Assembly (NCBI GenBank): GCA_019639075.1
Contig: JAHBSO010000004.1
Location: forward strand, 62,001-126,000
Direction of reading: 5' to 3'
Length of the DNA stretch: 64,000 bases
Source: Actinomycetota bacterium
GTDB taxonomy: Bacteria; Actinomycetota; Acidimicrobiia; Acidimicrobiales; Iamiaceae
A program made the translations under genes and the position numbers. Every line of letters begins with the position of its first letter. Position 1 is the stretch's first letter. This document shows positions 1-7,501 of this stretch, piece by piece. Below the pieces are notes generated by a model. It made no database searches and was not told the DNA's origin. It worked only from the letters and a program-made list of their open reading frames with translations.

Positions 1-517
1 TCCACACCTCGTCGACGCCGGCCTCTCGCGCCGCGGTGGCCCGGGTGACGAGGTGCGCGGTGACATCGTCGACCACGTCGTCGTAGCGGGGGTCGTCCTG
101 CATCGTGCGGGGCTCGCCGAGCATGTGCATCGCCACCCAGCCGACGCCGAGCTCGGCGGCGACGGGGGCGAGCGACGCCGTGATGTCGTTGAGCAGCGTG
201 GCGCCGGCGTCGACCGCGGCCCGGGCCACCCCCGGCTTGGCGGTGTCGATCGACACCCGTCCGTCGATGGCCAGGGCCTCGACCACGGGCAGCACCCGGG
301 CCAGCTCGACCTCCTCGGCCACCGCCGCCGCGCCCGGCCGGCTGGACTCGCCGCCGACATCGACGATGTGAGCACCCTCGGCGAGGAGCCGTCGCCCGTG
401 CTCGATCGCTGCGGAGGGTCGGTCGTGGAGCCCGCCGTCCGAGAAGGAGTCGGGCGTCACGTTCACGATGCCCATGACCAGGGGACGCACGGTCCTCCAG
501 GGTACCGACACCGTCAA
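1..517 (-). CDS. folP: Dihydropteroate synthase, 3' part cut by window edge
   Basis: This is the N-terminal part of dihydropteroate synthase, which condenses pABA with the dihydropterin pyrophosphate in folate synthesis. The diagnostic motif MGIVNVTPDSFSDGG begins near residue 15. It is followed by IVDVGGESSRPGA and by SIDTAKPGVARAAVDAGA, all typical of the TIM-barrel pterin site. About 172 residues are visible and the C terminus lies beyond base 1. The frame is closed upstream by the folE stop, so the start must be TTG 517 or GTG 511; neither has a strong ribosome site. It lies 30 bases after folE and is almost certainly cotranscribed with it. Function is secure, the exact start is not. Confidence 0.93.
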   Translation of the reverse strand, partial: MTVSVPWRTVRPLVMGIVNVTPDSFSDGGLHDRPSAAIEHGRRLLAEGAHIVDVGGESSRPGAAAVAEEVELARVLPVVEALAIDGRVSIDTAKPGVARAAVDAGATLLNDITASLAPVAAELGVGWVAMHMLGEPRTMQDDPRYDDVVDDVTAHLVTRATAAREAGVDEVW

Positions 518-547
518 ATCGAGACCCAGGAAGGGCTCAGGAAGGTC

Positions 548-1159
548 TCAGGACCGCCCGTTGACGAACCGCATGGCCTCCTGGCGGGTGGCCACGTTGG
601 TGCGGAACAGCCCCCGCACGGCCGAGGTCACGGTGCTGGTCCCCGCCTTGCGGACGCCCCGCATCGCCATGCACAGGTGCTCGGCCTCGATGACCACCAT
701 CACGCCCTTGGGTTCGAGGCTCTCCTCCAGCGCGTCGGCGATCTGGGAGGTCAACCGTTCCTGCACCTGGGGCCGGCGGGCGTACCCGTCGACCAGCCGC
801 GCGAACTTCGACAGACCGGTGACCCGGCCGTCCTCGTTGGGGATGTAGGCGACGTGCGCCTTCCCGATGAACGGCGCCAGGTGGTGCTCGCACAGCGAGT
901 AGAGCGGGATGTCGCGGACCATCACCATCTCGTCGTGGCCGACCTCGAACGACGTGAGCAGGTGGCGGGTCGGGTCCTCGTGGAGTCCGCCGCAGATCTC
1001 GGCGTACATGCGGGCCACCCGGGCCGGGGTGTCGAGGAGACCGTCGCGGTCGGGGTCCTCGCCGATGGCCGCGAGGATCTCGCGGACGGCCGCCTCGATG
1101 CGGGGTTGGTCGATGGCCTCCGGGACGGGCGCGTCCAGGTCGGCGTCGTCGTGCAGCAT
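548..1159 (-). CDS. folE: GTP cyclohydrolase I
   Basis: A 203-residue GTP cyclohydrolase I, the first step of folate synthesis (GTP to dihydroneopterin triphosphate). The zinc-site signature [10 protein letters not shown] supplies one Cys and a His, and the second Cys lies in [12 protein letters not shown]. The N-terminal [13 protein letters not shown] helix is also typical. The ATG overlaps the last base of the hpt TGA (TGATG), so translation is probably coupled. The hpt-folE-folP order is the usual actinobacterial one, except that ftsH, often found between hpt and folE, is missing here. Confidence 0.97.
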   Translation of the reverse strand: MLHDDADLDAPVPEAIDQPRIEAAVREILAAIGEDPDRDGLLDTPARVARMYAEICGGLHEDPTRHLLTSFEVGHDEMVMVRDIPLYSLCEHHLAPFIGKAHVAYIPNEDGRVTGLSKFARLVDGYARRPQVQERLTSQIADALEESLEPKGVMVVIEAEHLCMAMRGVRKAGTSTVTSAVRGLFRTNVATRQEAMRFVNGRS

Positions 1160-1722
1160 CAGGCGTCCGGGTCCTCGACGTAGCGGGCGATGAAGGGGAG
1201 GTTGCGGTAGCGCTCGGCGACGTCGAGGCCGTACCCCACGACGAACTCCGGCGGGATCGCGAACCCGACGTAGCGGAGGTCGAGATCGGTCTTCTGCAGG
1301 CCCTCCCGCACCAGCAGGGCGCACACCTCGACGCTGGCCGGGTTGCGGGCCAGCAGGTTCTTGCGCAGGTAGGCCAGGGTGAGGCCACTGTCGATGATGT
1401 CCTCGACGATGAGGACGTCGCGACCGGTGAGGTCGAGGTCGAGGTCCTTCACGATCCGGACCACGCCGCTCGACTTGGTGGCGTTGCCGTAGGAGGACAC
1501 GGCCATGAAGTCGAACTCGACCGGCAGGTCGATCGCCCGAGCGATGTCGGCCATGAAGACGAACGCGCCCTTGAGCACACCGACGAGCAGCGGGGCCCGC
1601 CCCTCGTAGTCCTGCGTGATCTGCGCGCCCAGCTCGGCGATCCTCGCCGCGACCTGCTCCGCGCTGACGATCACCTCGCCGAGGTGCGGGTCGTCGTGGA
1701 ACGGTCCGGAGCCGGAGGCCAT
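1159..1722 (-). CDS. hpt: Hypoxanthine phosphoribosyltransferase
   Basis: A 187-residue purine-salvage enzyme that transfers phosphoribose from PRPP to hypoxanthine or guanine. The PRPP-binding motif [11 protein letters not shown] is intact, and [18 protein letters not shown] and FVVGYGLDV are characteristic of the family. The start at ATG 1722 is chosen because an AAGGA ribosome site sits 9 bases upstream and the length then fits the family. A longer open frame upstream only overlaps the toxin gene. It is the first gene of the hpt-folE-folP group. In many actinobacteria it follows tilS directly; here a toxin-antitoxin pair and an ATPase fragment separate the two. Confidence 0.96.
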   Translation of the reverse strand: MASGSGPFHDDPHLGEVIVSAEQVAARIAELGAQITQDYEGRAPLLVGVLKGAFVFMADIARAIDLPVEFDFMAVSSYGNATKSSGVVRIVKDLDLDLTGRDVLIVEDIIDSGLTLAYLRKNLLARNPASVEVCALLVREGLQKTDLDLRYVGFAIPPEFVVGYGLDVAERYRNLPFIARYVEDPDA

Positions 1723-1751
1723 GGCGGGCCATCCTTGCACCCTTCGATCGC

Positions 1752-2177
1752 TCAGATGGAAGCCGGGGCGACGGCGAGGTCCTCGCCGATGACGCCGGCC
1801 CGAAGACGGCGGTCCCAGACCGCGACGACCAACGCCGGATCGTCGACGGCGAGCGCGCTGGCCAGGTGCACCGCGTCCGCACCCCTGAGGGCGTGTCCGA
1901 CGGCCAGGCGAGCCGCGTGACCCTCGACGACCTCGGTGAGCTCGACCGATCTCATTGCGCTCCAGAACCTCGACCACGTGTGCAGGCACCGTCGCAGTTG
2001 GCCGTCGTCGAGGTGGTGGTTGCGATGCGCCGCAGCGAGCGCGGCCGACACCTCGGGATGCGCGAGGCGGCTGGACAGCGCGGCGTCACAGCCGTCCCAC
2101 AGCGCCGCGGCGACATCGCTCCCGTCCTCCTCCACCAAGAGCTTCACGAGCGCGCTGGAATCGAAGTAGACGAGCAC
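1752..2177 (-). CDS. PIN-domain ribonuclease toxin (VapC family)
   Basis: A 141-residue PIN-domain protein, probably the toxin of a VapBC-type module that cleaves RNA with Mg2+. The N-terminal [14 protein letters not shown] gives the first acidic residues, [12 protein letters not shown] the central Asp, and VVAVWDRRL the C-terminal Asp, so the catalytic acidic set is present. It starts with GTG 14 bases after the antitoxin stop, the usual antitoxin-toxin order. The RNA target cannot be read from the sequence. Confidence 0.9.
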   Translation of the reverse strand: MLVYFDSSALVKLLVEEDGSDVAAALWDGCDAALSSRLAHPEVSAALAAAHRNHHLDDGQLRRCLHTWSRFWSAMRSVELTEVVEGHAARLAVGHALRGADAVHLASALAVDDPALVVAVWDRRLRAGVIGEDLAVAPASI

Positions 2178-2191
2178 CGCCGATCAGCGCC

Positions 2192-2455
2192 CTATCGACG
2201 CTGCTGCGACACGGTGTCGCTCAGCGACGTGCCGACCTTCGGGCGTCGAACGCTTGCTGCCCGGGGGCGGCGCGCGGAACGCGCCGGGGCGATGGTGCCG
2301 TCCTCGGTCAGGCGGGCCAGCGTCGAACTCGACTCGATCGGCACCAGGCGGGCGACCGGCAGACCCCGCTCGGTGATGACGACCTCGTCACCACCCTTCG
2401 CCGTCGCCAGCCAAAGCCGGAGATTGGTTCGAAGCTCGGTCACCGCGACGTCCAT
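2192..2455 (-). CDS. Phd/YefM-family antitoxin
   Basis: An 87-residue antitoxin. The N-terminal DNA-binding part (MDVAVTELRTNLRLWLATA, then VVITERGLPVARLVPI) is typical of Phd/YefM proteins. The Arg/Ser-rich C-terminal tail is the likely toxin-binding segment and is unlike common sequences. The gene precedes the PIN toxin by 14 bases. Such antitoxins normally repress their own operon. Pairing a Phd/YefM antitoxin with a PIN toxin is common. Confidence 0.88.
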   Translation of the reverse strand: MDVAVTELRTNLRLWLATAKGGDEVVITERGLPVARLVPIESSSTLARLTEDGTIAPARSARRPRAASVRRPKVGTSLSDTVSQQRR

Positions 2456-2462
2456 GCCGAGA

Positions 2463-2468
2463 ACTGTA
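2463..2468 (-). promoter_or_regulatory. Possible -10 box of the antitoxin-toxin operon
   Basis: TACAGT reads on the minus strand and ends 7 bases before the antitoxin ATG (2455). That spacing would put transcription start at the A of the ATG, giving a leaderless mRNA, which is common in actinobacteria. No convincing -35 box is visible. Confidence 0.35.
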
Positions 2469-2511
2469 CACCTGAAGGACCAACGAAACGTACGGTGGTC
2501 GGATTCGATCC

Positions 2512-2952
2512 TCAGGTGAGGAAGCGGAGGTAGCGCTGCGGGTCGTCGAGGAAGCTGCGGTGGTGGGCGACCGTCTCGAGGTCGTCCCAGGCCACCTCCG
2601 CGATGCCTTCGTCGTCGAACTGCAGGATCTGGGCCCCGGGGAGCGCGGCGATGACCGGCGAGTGCGTCGCGACCAGAATCTGGGCGCCAGGCCGTTCGAG
2701 CAGGCGCAGCAGTGCCGCGACGACCGTCAGTTGCGACTCGAACGACAGACCCGCCTCGGGCTCGTCGAGGACGAAGAAGCCGGTCCCCTCCAGCTTCCGG
2801 TCGACCAGTTCGAGAAAGGACTGCCCGTGGCTCAAGTCGTGGAAGGCCTCGGGGATCGCCCCCGGGTGCTGCTCCAGGTACGTGAACAGGCCCGCACCGA
2901 GACCCGCTCGACGGGCAGCGGGTGGGCGAGGGTCACGGCGCCACCTCCCCAT
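2512..2952 (-). pseudogene. C-terminal half of an AAA-type ATPase (Walker A lost)
   Basis: The frame encodes the second half of an ABC/AAA-type ATPase of about 240-250 residues. GLFTYLEQHPG, a signature-like LSHGQSFLEL, a Walker B FVLDEPEAGLSF and the switch VATHSPVIA are all present. The P-loop half is absent: upstream the frame runs into tilS on the same strand. The only in-frame ATG (2952) overlaps the tilS end by 20 bases and would give 146 residues beginning with a non-homologous Arg/Pro-rich stretch. It is therefore best read as a remnant, probably truncated when it landed next to tilS. A functional short protein cannot be excluded. Confidence 0.75.
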
Positions 2953-3907
2953 CGCCCTCCGCAGGACCTGTGGGAAGAGGCGGGTGCAACGTGAGGCGAC
3001 CTGCCGTACGGGAGACCCGCCAGCCGCCGCCCACCTCGGTCGCCCTGGCCTCACCGTCGGCCACCTCCAGCACCCGCTGCACCGTGGCGGCGTCCGGCGG
3101 GTGGCCGTCCGCCACCTTCGCCTCCACCAGCCAGCGGCGGACGGCGGCCCGGGCGACCGACGGGCGTGCGTTGCGCAGCGCGACGGCATCGGTCACGTCG
3201 ATCGTCGCCGCCTCCGCGAAAAGGTCGTCGTCGAGGTCGGCGAAGAGGTTGGCCTGACGGACGAGGATCGGGACGACATCGCGGTCGGCCAGGTCCGCCA
3301 TGAGGGGCAGCAGCTCGTGGCGGACCCGGTTCCGCAGGAACGCCGGGTCGGCGTTGGACGGGTCGTCGACCACCTCGAGGCCGAGCGCAGCGCACAACCC
3401 CAGAGTGTCGGCTCGGCGCAACGCCAGGATCGGGTGCCGGGGGCCGGGCCGCAGCGCGCCGAGACCGGTCGGTCCCGCGCCGCGGAGCAGGTTCAGGAGC
3501 ATGGTCTCGGCCCGGTCGTCGGCGGTGTGGCCCGTGCACACGTCCGCCGGGAGCACGGCGTAGCGCGCCTCCCGGGCCCGGGCCTCGAGGTTGGGCCCGG
3601 GCGCCACCTCGACCGAGCGGGCCTCGAACCGGGCGCCGAAGCGGGCCGCGACCGCGGCCACGACGTCGGCCTCGGCGGCCGAGCCCGGACGCAACCCGTG
3701 GTCGACGTGCACCGCGGTCACGTCGCACCCGGCCGCCACCGCCAGCACCAACAGGGCCAGCGAGTCGGCACCACCCGAGACCGCGCAGGTGACCGGCGTG
3801 CCGGTCGGAGGGAACGTGGCCAGGGCGAGGAGCCGGTCGACCTCGGCGACGACGTCGACCGAGAGGTCGCTCAGGCCGCGACGGTCGGGCCGACCCGGCT
3901 GATCCAT
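2933..3907 (-). CDS. tilS: tRNA(Ile) lysidine synthase
   Basis: A 324-residue TilS, which converts C34 of the tRNA-Ile CAU anticodon to lysidine so that it reads AUA. The PP-loop CAVSGGADSLALL is near residue 40, and HTADDRAETMLLNLLRGAG is the second conserved block. The start ATG 3907 overlaps the end of the metalloprotease gene by 37 bases; no alternative ATG or GTG lies after that stop before the catalytic domain. The C-terminal domain is short, as in other actinobacteria. It lies at the 3' part of the long leftward operon that includes sigR and rsrA. Confidence 0.93.
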   Translation of the reverse strand: MDQPGRPDRRGLSDLSVDVVAEVDRLLALATFPPTGTPVTCAVSGGADSLALLVLAVAAGCDVTAVHVDHGLRPGSAAEADVVAAVAARFGARFEARSVEVAPGPNLEARAREARYAVLPADVCTGHTADDRAETMLLNLLRGAGPTGLGALRPGPRHPILALRRADTLGLCAALGLEVVDDPSNADPAFLRNRVRHELLPLMADLADRDVVPILVRQANLFADLDDDLFAEAATIDVTDAVALRNARPSVARAAVRRWLVEAKVADGHPPDAATVQRVLEVADGEARATEVGGGWRVSRTAGRLTLHPPLPTGPAEGDGEVAP

Positions 3908-4932
3908 GCCTCGGGGTCGCGGATCTCGTCGATGCTCGGGAGGTTTGCCGGGTCGAGCCACGCCCGGTCCAGCAGCTCGGTGCCGCCCTCCTTCTCGACC
4001 CGCTCGATGAACGCCTCGCCCTGCTCGTACTGCTTCAGCTTGGCGTCGAGCCCGATGAGCTTCTGCAGGATCTTGACCCCGGGGTTGCCCTGCTGGCGGC
4101 GCTGGCGGAGGACCTGGCCGAAGCGGGCCGCGCTCGGGATCTCGTCGGCGCCGGCGCGATCCATGGTGACGTCGCCGTGGCCCTCGAGCAGGCTCATCAG
4201 CCCGGCCACCCGGTCGAGCACCGCCCGCTGCTCGGGTGAGGCGAAGACCGCCATGACGCCGCCGTCGTCGAGCGGGTTGCGGCCCTTGCGGATGTCGCCG
4301 GCCGCCCGGGCGAGCGCGTCGGCGAACCGCTTGGGATCGGGGTCGACGGCATTGACCGTGTCCTGCACCAGGCCGAGGAAGTGCTCACGCATCCAGGGGA
4401 TGCCGGTGAACTGGGCCCGGTGGGTGACCTCGTGCAGCGCCAACCAGTGGCGGAACTCGCGGGGCGGGAACGCGAACCGCTTCTCCAGCCCGAGGATGTT
4501 GGGCCCGACGTAGTACACGAGGTCCTGCTCCTCGGGGTTCTCGTCCTCGATGACGAGCAGGTCGTACTGGCCGAGCACCCGGCTCGACATCCACCCCAGG
4601 AGCACCCCGACCTCGACGCCGGCGACGCGGCTGGCCACGGGCGCCATCGGGCTGGTCATGTGCTGCTCCAGCCGATCGGTGATCGGGCGCATCAACCGCT
4701 GGAACGACGCGATGTTGGCCCGCACCCAACCGGGCCGGTCGGTCACGCGGGCCCGGGCGTCGCCCGAGAGGCTGCGCAGCCCGGTCGCCTCTGCGACCTG
4801 CGCCTCGGCGATGGTCGTGAGCTCGGCGAAGTCGGTGGCCAGCGAGGCGTAGTGGTACGAGTCGGCGAACGGGTCGCGACCGGCGGCACGGACCGCGACC
4901 TTCTGGGCGAGACCCCAGTCGACCGCTGCCAC
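3871..4932 (-). CDS. Zinc-dependent metalloprotease (DUF2342 / F420-biosynthesis-associated)
   Basis: A 353-residue protein of the actinobacterial DUF2342 family, annotated in databases as zinc-dependent metalloprotease or as coenzyme-F420-biosynthesis associated. The HExxH-like motif ALHEVTHRAQF lies near residue 170, and a downstream Glu in SLLEGHGD is a candidate third ligand. There is no signal peptide, so it is probably cytoplasmic. Proximity to tilS and hpt is conserved in actinobacteria. The substrate is unknown. It starts 8 bases after the small membrane gene and overlaps tilS. Confidence 0.9.
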   Translation of the reverse strand: MAAVDWGLAQKVAVRAAGRDPFADSYHYASLATDFAELTTIAEAQVAEATGLRSLSGDARARVTDRPGWVRANIASFQRLMRPITDRLEQHMTSPMAPVASRVAGVEVGVLLGWMSSRVLGQYDLLVIEDENPEEQDLVYYVGPNILGLEKRFAFPPREFRHWLALHEVTHRAQFTGIPWMREHFLGLVQDTVNAVDPDPKRFADALARAAGDIRKGRNPLDDGGVMAVFASPEQRAVLDRVAGLMSLLEGHGDVTMDRAGADEIPSAARFGQVLRQRRQQGNPGVKILQKLIGLDAKLKQYEQGEAFIERVEKEGGTELLDRAWLDPANLPSIDEIRDPEAWISRVGPTVAA

Positions 4933-4940
4933 GCCCGACC

Positions 4941-5078
4941 TCAGACCTGGCCGCGCCGGGGGTACTTGGGCCGGATGACCTTGGTGACGTACCCCACGAT
5001 CGTGGCGATCCCGAAGAGGACGGCGCCGAACACGAGCGGGACGGCGATCCAGAAGTGCCAGACCTTGGCGAGCAGCAT
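4941..5078 (-). CDS. Small single-pass membrane protein
   Basis: A 45-residue protein beginning MLLAKVWHFWIAVPLVFG, with one transmembrane helix (about residues 7-32) and a basic tail ending KYPRRGQV. The frame stays open upstream, but the ATG at 5078 gives a sensible membrane protein 10 bases after rsrA. Small genes like this are common in this genomic neighbourhood in actinobacteria. No function is known. Confidence 0.75.
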   Translation of the reverse strand: MLLAKVWHFWIAVPLVFGAVLFGIATIVGYVTKVIRPKYPRRGQV

Positions 5079-5088
5079 GGGGGCGATC

Positions 5089-5382
5089 CTAGAGGGACGG
5101 CCCCGTCGGGCCGCCAGTCGGGGGCCAGGCCGGCGCATCGGCCTCGTGCTGGATGGCGTTCGCGATGCGGTCGCGCAGCGACGGCGGCACCTCGTCGCAA
5201 CACCGGTTCCGGATCACCAGGCGCAGCTCGGCCTGGAAGTCGAAGGCGGAGAGGCAGGGCGAGCAGTCGTCGAGGTGGCGGCGGATGTGCTCGCGGGACT
5301 CGTCGGTGAGCTCGCCGTCGAGGAACTGGTACAGCTCCTGGAGCGTCTCGGTGCAGTTTCCGTCTTCGGTCGGTTCGTTCAT
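5089..5382 (-). CDS. rsrA: Anti-sigma-R factor with zinc-thiol switch
   Basis: A 97-residue ZAS-family anti-sigma factor. With the ATG at 5382, the zinc ligands fall at C10, H36, C40 and C43 (HLDDCSPC gives H-x3-C-x2-C). This nearly superimposes on RsrA of Streptomyces, where oxidation of the Cys pair releases sigma R. It starts 2 bases after the sigma-factor stop, so sigma and anti-sigma are translationally linked. A TTG at 5388 is an alternative start overlapping the sigma stop. It probably senses disulfide stress and keeps the upstream sigma factor inactive. Confidence 0.93.
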   Translation of the reverse strand: MNEPTEDGNCTETLQELYQFLDGELTDESREHIRRHLDDCSPCLSAFDFQAELRLVIRNRCCDEVPPSLRDRIANAIQHEADAPAWPPTGGPTGPSL

Positions 5383-5384
5383 GG

Positions 5385-6002
5385 TCAACGGTCCACGGTC
5401 GTTGCCGCGCTCACGGGCTCGGGTTCGCCCTCCAGGTCGGGATCGTCGGCGAGCCCATGGGTGACGGCGTAGTCGAACAACGACTTCTGCAACGCTTTTC
5501 TTCCCCGGTGCAACCGGCTCATGACGGTGCCGATCGGGATGTCGAGGATCTCGGCGATCTCCTTGTAGGCGAAGCCCTCGACGTCGGCGAGCACGACGGG
5601 CAGCCGGAAGTTCTCCGGGAGCGCCTCGACGGCGGCCTTCACCTCGGCCTCGCTGAAGGTGTCCATCAGCTCGTCCTCGGCGCTGCGGCTCAGCGACGCC
5701 GACTCGAGCCCGCCGAGCCGGCGGTAGAGGTAGAGGTCCTCCACCTCCTCGAGCTCGGACTCCTGCGGGCGGCGCTGCTTGGCCCGGTAGGAGTTGATGT
5801 AGGTGTTGGTGAGGATGCGATACATCCAGGCCTTGAGGTTCGTCCCCTCCTCGAAGCCGCCGAAGCCCCGGTAGGCGCGGAGGTAGGTCTCCTGCACGAG
5901 GTCGTCGGCGTCGGCCGGGTTCCGCGTCATGCGGAGCGCGCCCGAGTACAGCGAGTCCATCAGCGGCATCGCCAGCTCGGTGAAGCGTGCCTGGTCGGCC
6001 AT
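5385..6002 (-). CDS. sigR: ECF sigma factor, SigR family
   Basis: A 205-residue ECF sigma factor. Region 2 includes [17 protein letters not shown] and [15 protein letters not shown]; region 4 includes [20 protein letters not shown] and LHRGRKALQ. Presence of the RsrA-type anti-sigma immediately downstream makes it the thiol-oxidative-stress sigma factor. The chosen start ATG 6002 (MADQARF) matches the family. A 14-codon in-frame extension upstream would run into the kinase gene. It lies 10 bases downstream of the kinase, so kinase, sigma and anti-sigma appear to form one transcript. Confidence 0.93.
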   Translation of the reverse strand: MADQARFTELAMPLMDSLYSGALRMTRNPADADDLVQETYLRAYRGFGGFEEGTNLKAWMYRILTNTYINSYRAKQRRPQESELEEVEDLYLYRRLGGLESASLSRSAEDELMDTFSEAEVKAAVEALPENFRLPVVLADVEGFAYKEIAEILDIPIGTVMSRLHRGRKALQKSLFDYAVTHGLADDPDLEGEPEPVSAATTVDR

Positions 6003-6012
6003 GGGGACGACC

Positions 6013-7329
6013 CTACCGTCGCCGGACCTCCAGCCGATCGCCATCGCCGTCCTCCACGACGACGGCGACGCCGCCCGGGGCCGCGTCCTCGGTGCGCTCG
6101 TTGGTCGGGTCGGCCAGGTCGTCGAGGTAGCGGACCAGACCGACCTCCGGCTCGTACGCGGCGACGGTGGTGGCGCCGTCGCCGTCCCAGTCGCCGAAGC
6201 GGATCTGCACCCCCGGGCCGCCGAGGCGCAGTCGACCGGCGCTGGCCGCGAGGTCGTCGGCCGGGGCCAGCACCACGCCGTCCCAGCGGGCGAGATCGTC
6301 GCACCCGTCGGCGTCGAGGTCGACCGCGACCGTGCCCGGACCGACCGTCGGCGGCGTGCACCCCGACGGCTCCTCGGGCGGTCCGAGGAACGCGAGGGCC
6401 AGGACCGCGGCGGCCGACGCCGATGCGCCGAGCACCCACCCCCACCGTGGCGCCGGATCGTCCGTCGCGGTGGCGTCGGGCGGCCGGGGACCGAACTCGA
6501 GCGTCTCGGTCCCCGGTCGGGTCACGTTGCGAGGGGCACCGGGGGTGGGCCCGGGGAGCACGATCGTCATGGGTTCGACCACGGCCGCGAGCGCGCCGAC
6601 GAACGCCGCCGGGCTCGCTGGACGCCGGGCGGGCTCGGGGGCAAGAGCCGATTCGACCACCCTCGCCATCGCGAGATCGACCCCTGGCCACGATGCGAGG
6701 TCGCGATGGGCACCCGCGGCCGCGAGCGCGACCACCTCGGCCGGCGGGCCGCGGTGCGGGAGTCGTCCGGTCAACGCCTCGTAGGCGATCACTCCGAGCG
6801 AGAACACGTCGGACCGGGACGAGCACCGTCCGCCCGCGGCGACCGCCGGGTCGAGGTACGCGGGCGTGGCGTGACCGGGCGTCGCGGCGTCGGCCACGAC
6901 GGGCGAGCCGTCGTCGCGCAGAAGGATGTTCTCGGGCTTCAGGTCACCGTGGGCATCGCAGGTCGCGGCCCAGGCCGTGAGCGCCCTGGCCACGGGGTCC
7001 AGGATCGCGACCAGTTCGCCGGCGACCAGCGCGCCGCGGTGCTCCAGCAGCGTCCGCAACGAACCGCCGGACAGGTACGGGTAGGCGACCGCGGGACCCG
7101 GTCCGTCGACGAGCACGGCGATCGGGCGGAGCAGGTCGGGGTGGACCACGGCCGCCGCCCGCTCGGCCTCCGAGGCGAGGCGTTCACGGGCTGGGCGGTC
7201 GTCGGGATCGGCGACCCGCTTGATCACCACCGCCTCGTCGACGCCGTCGAGGCGCGCCAGCCACACGTGGGTCGTGGGACCGAGGTGGAGGGGTTGGAGC
7301 AGGAGGCTCCCGGGGAGGGGGCGCGACAC
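6013..7329 (-). CDS. Atypical Ser/Thr protein kinase with extracytoplasmic FG-GAP-like sensor
   Basis: About 438 residues from the suggested GTG 7329; the frame is open to 7452, so the start is uncertain. The kinase domain (about 15-265) has a VAIK-like AVVIKRV lysine and a catalytic loop [11 protein letters not shown] near residue 123. The DFG motif is replaced by DAA (VVADAATPG), and the glycine-rich loop is poor. One transmembrane helix lies near 298-320. The outer C-terminal part holds calcium-loop-like segments [10 protein letters not shown] and FGDWDGDG, as in FG-GAP/VCBS repeats. It is the first gene before sigR and rsrA, which is unusual. Activity may be weak or pseudokinase-like. Confidence 0.85.
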   Translation of the reverse strand: MSRPLPGSLLLQPLHLGPTTHVWLARLDGVDEAVVIKRVADPDDRPARERLASEAERAAAVVHPDLLRPIAVLVDGPGPAVAYPYLSGGSLRTLLEHRGALVAGELVAILDPVARALTAWAATCDAHGDLKPENILLRDDGSPVVADAATPGHATPAYLDPAVAAGGRCSSRSDVFSLGVIAYEALTGRLPHRGPPAEVVALAAAGAHRDLASWPGVDLAMARVVESALAPEPARRPASPAAFVGALAAVVEPMTIVLPGPTPGAPRNVTRPGTETLEFGPRPPDATATDDPAPRWGWVLGASASAAAVLALAFLGPPEEPSGCTPPTVGPGTVAVDLDADGCDDLARWDGVVLAPADDLAASAGRLRLGGPGVQIRFGDWDGDGATTVAAYEPEVGLVRYLDDLADPTNERTEDAAPGGVAVVVEDGDGDRLEVRRR

Positions 7330-7501
7330 GGGACGCCTGTTCCCCGGCCCGCCGGGACGGAAACCCCGGGGTGGACGCCGGCGGGAGCCTTCGGTTCGAA
7401 GGTCCCCGCAGGTCGCGGGGTCGTGCCAGGGAACCCACCACCCCGGGTTCACCTACACTCACGGTGGCCGAGTGGCCACGCGGCACGAGCACGGGACTGA
7501 C

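Noticed and set aside
6003..6044. N-terminally extended SigR isoform as in Streptomyces
   Set aside because: The in-frame extension is only 14 codons and overlaps the kinase end; there is no sign of a conserved extension.
7330..7501. c-di-GMP riboswitch before the GGDEF-EAL gene
   Set aside because: No GEMM-type conserved core could be found; only a GC-rich imperfect hairpin near 7391-7412 is visible.
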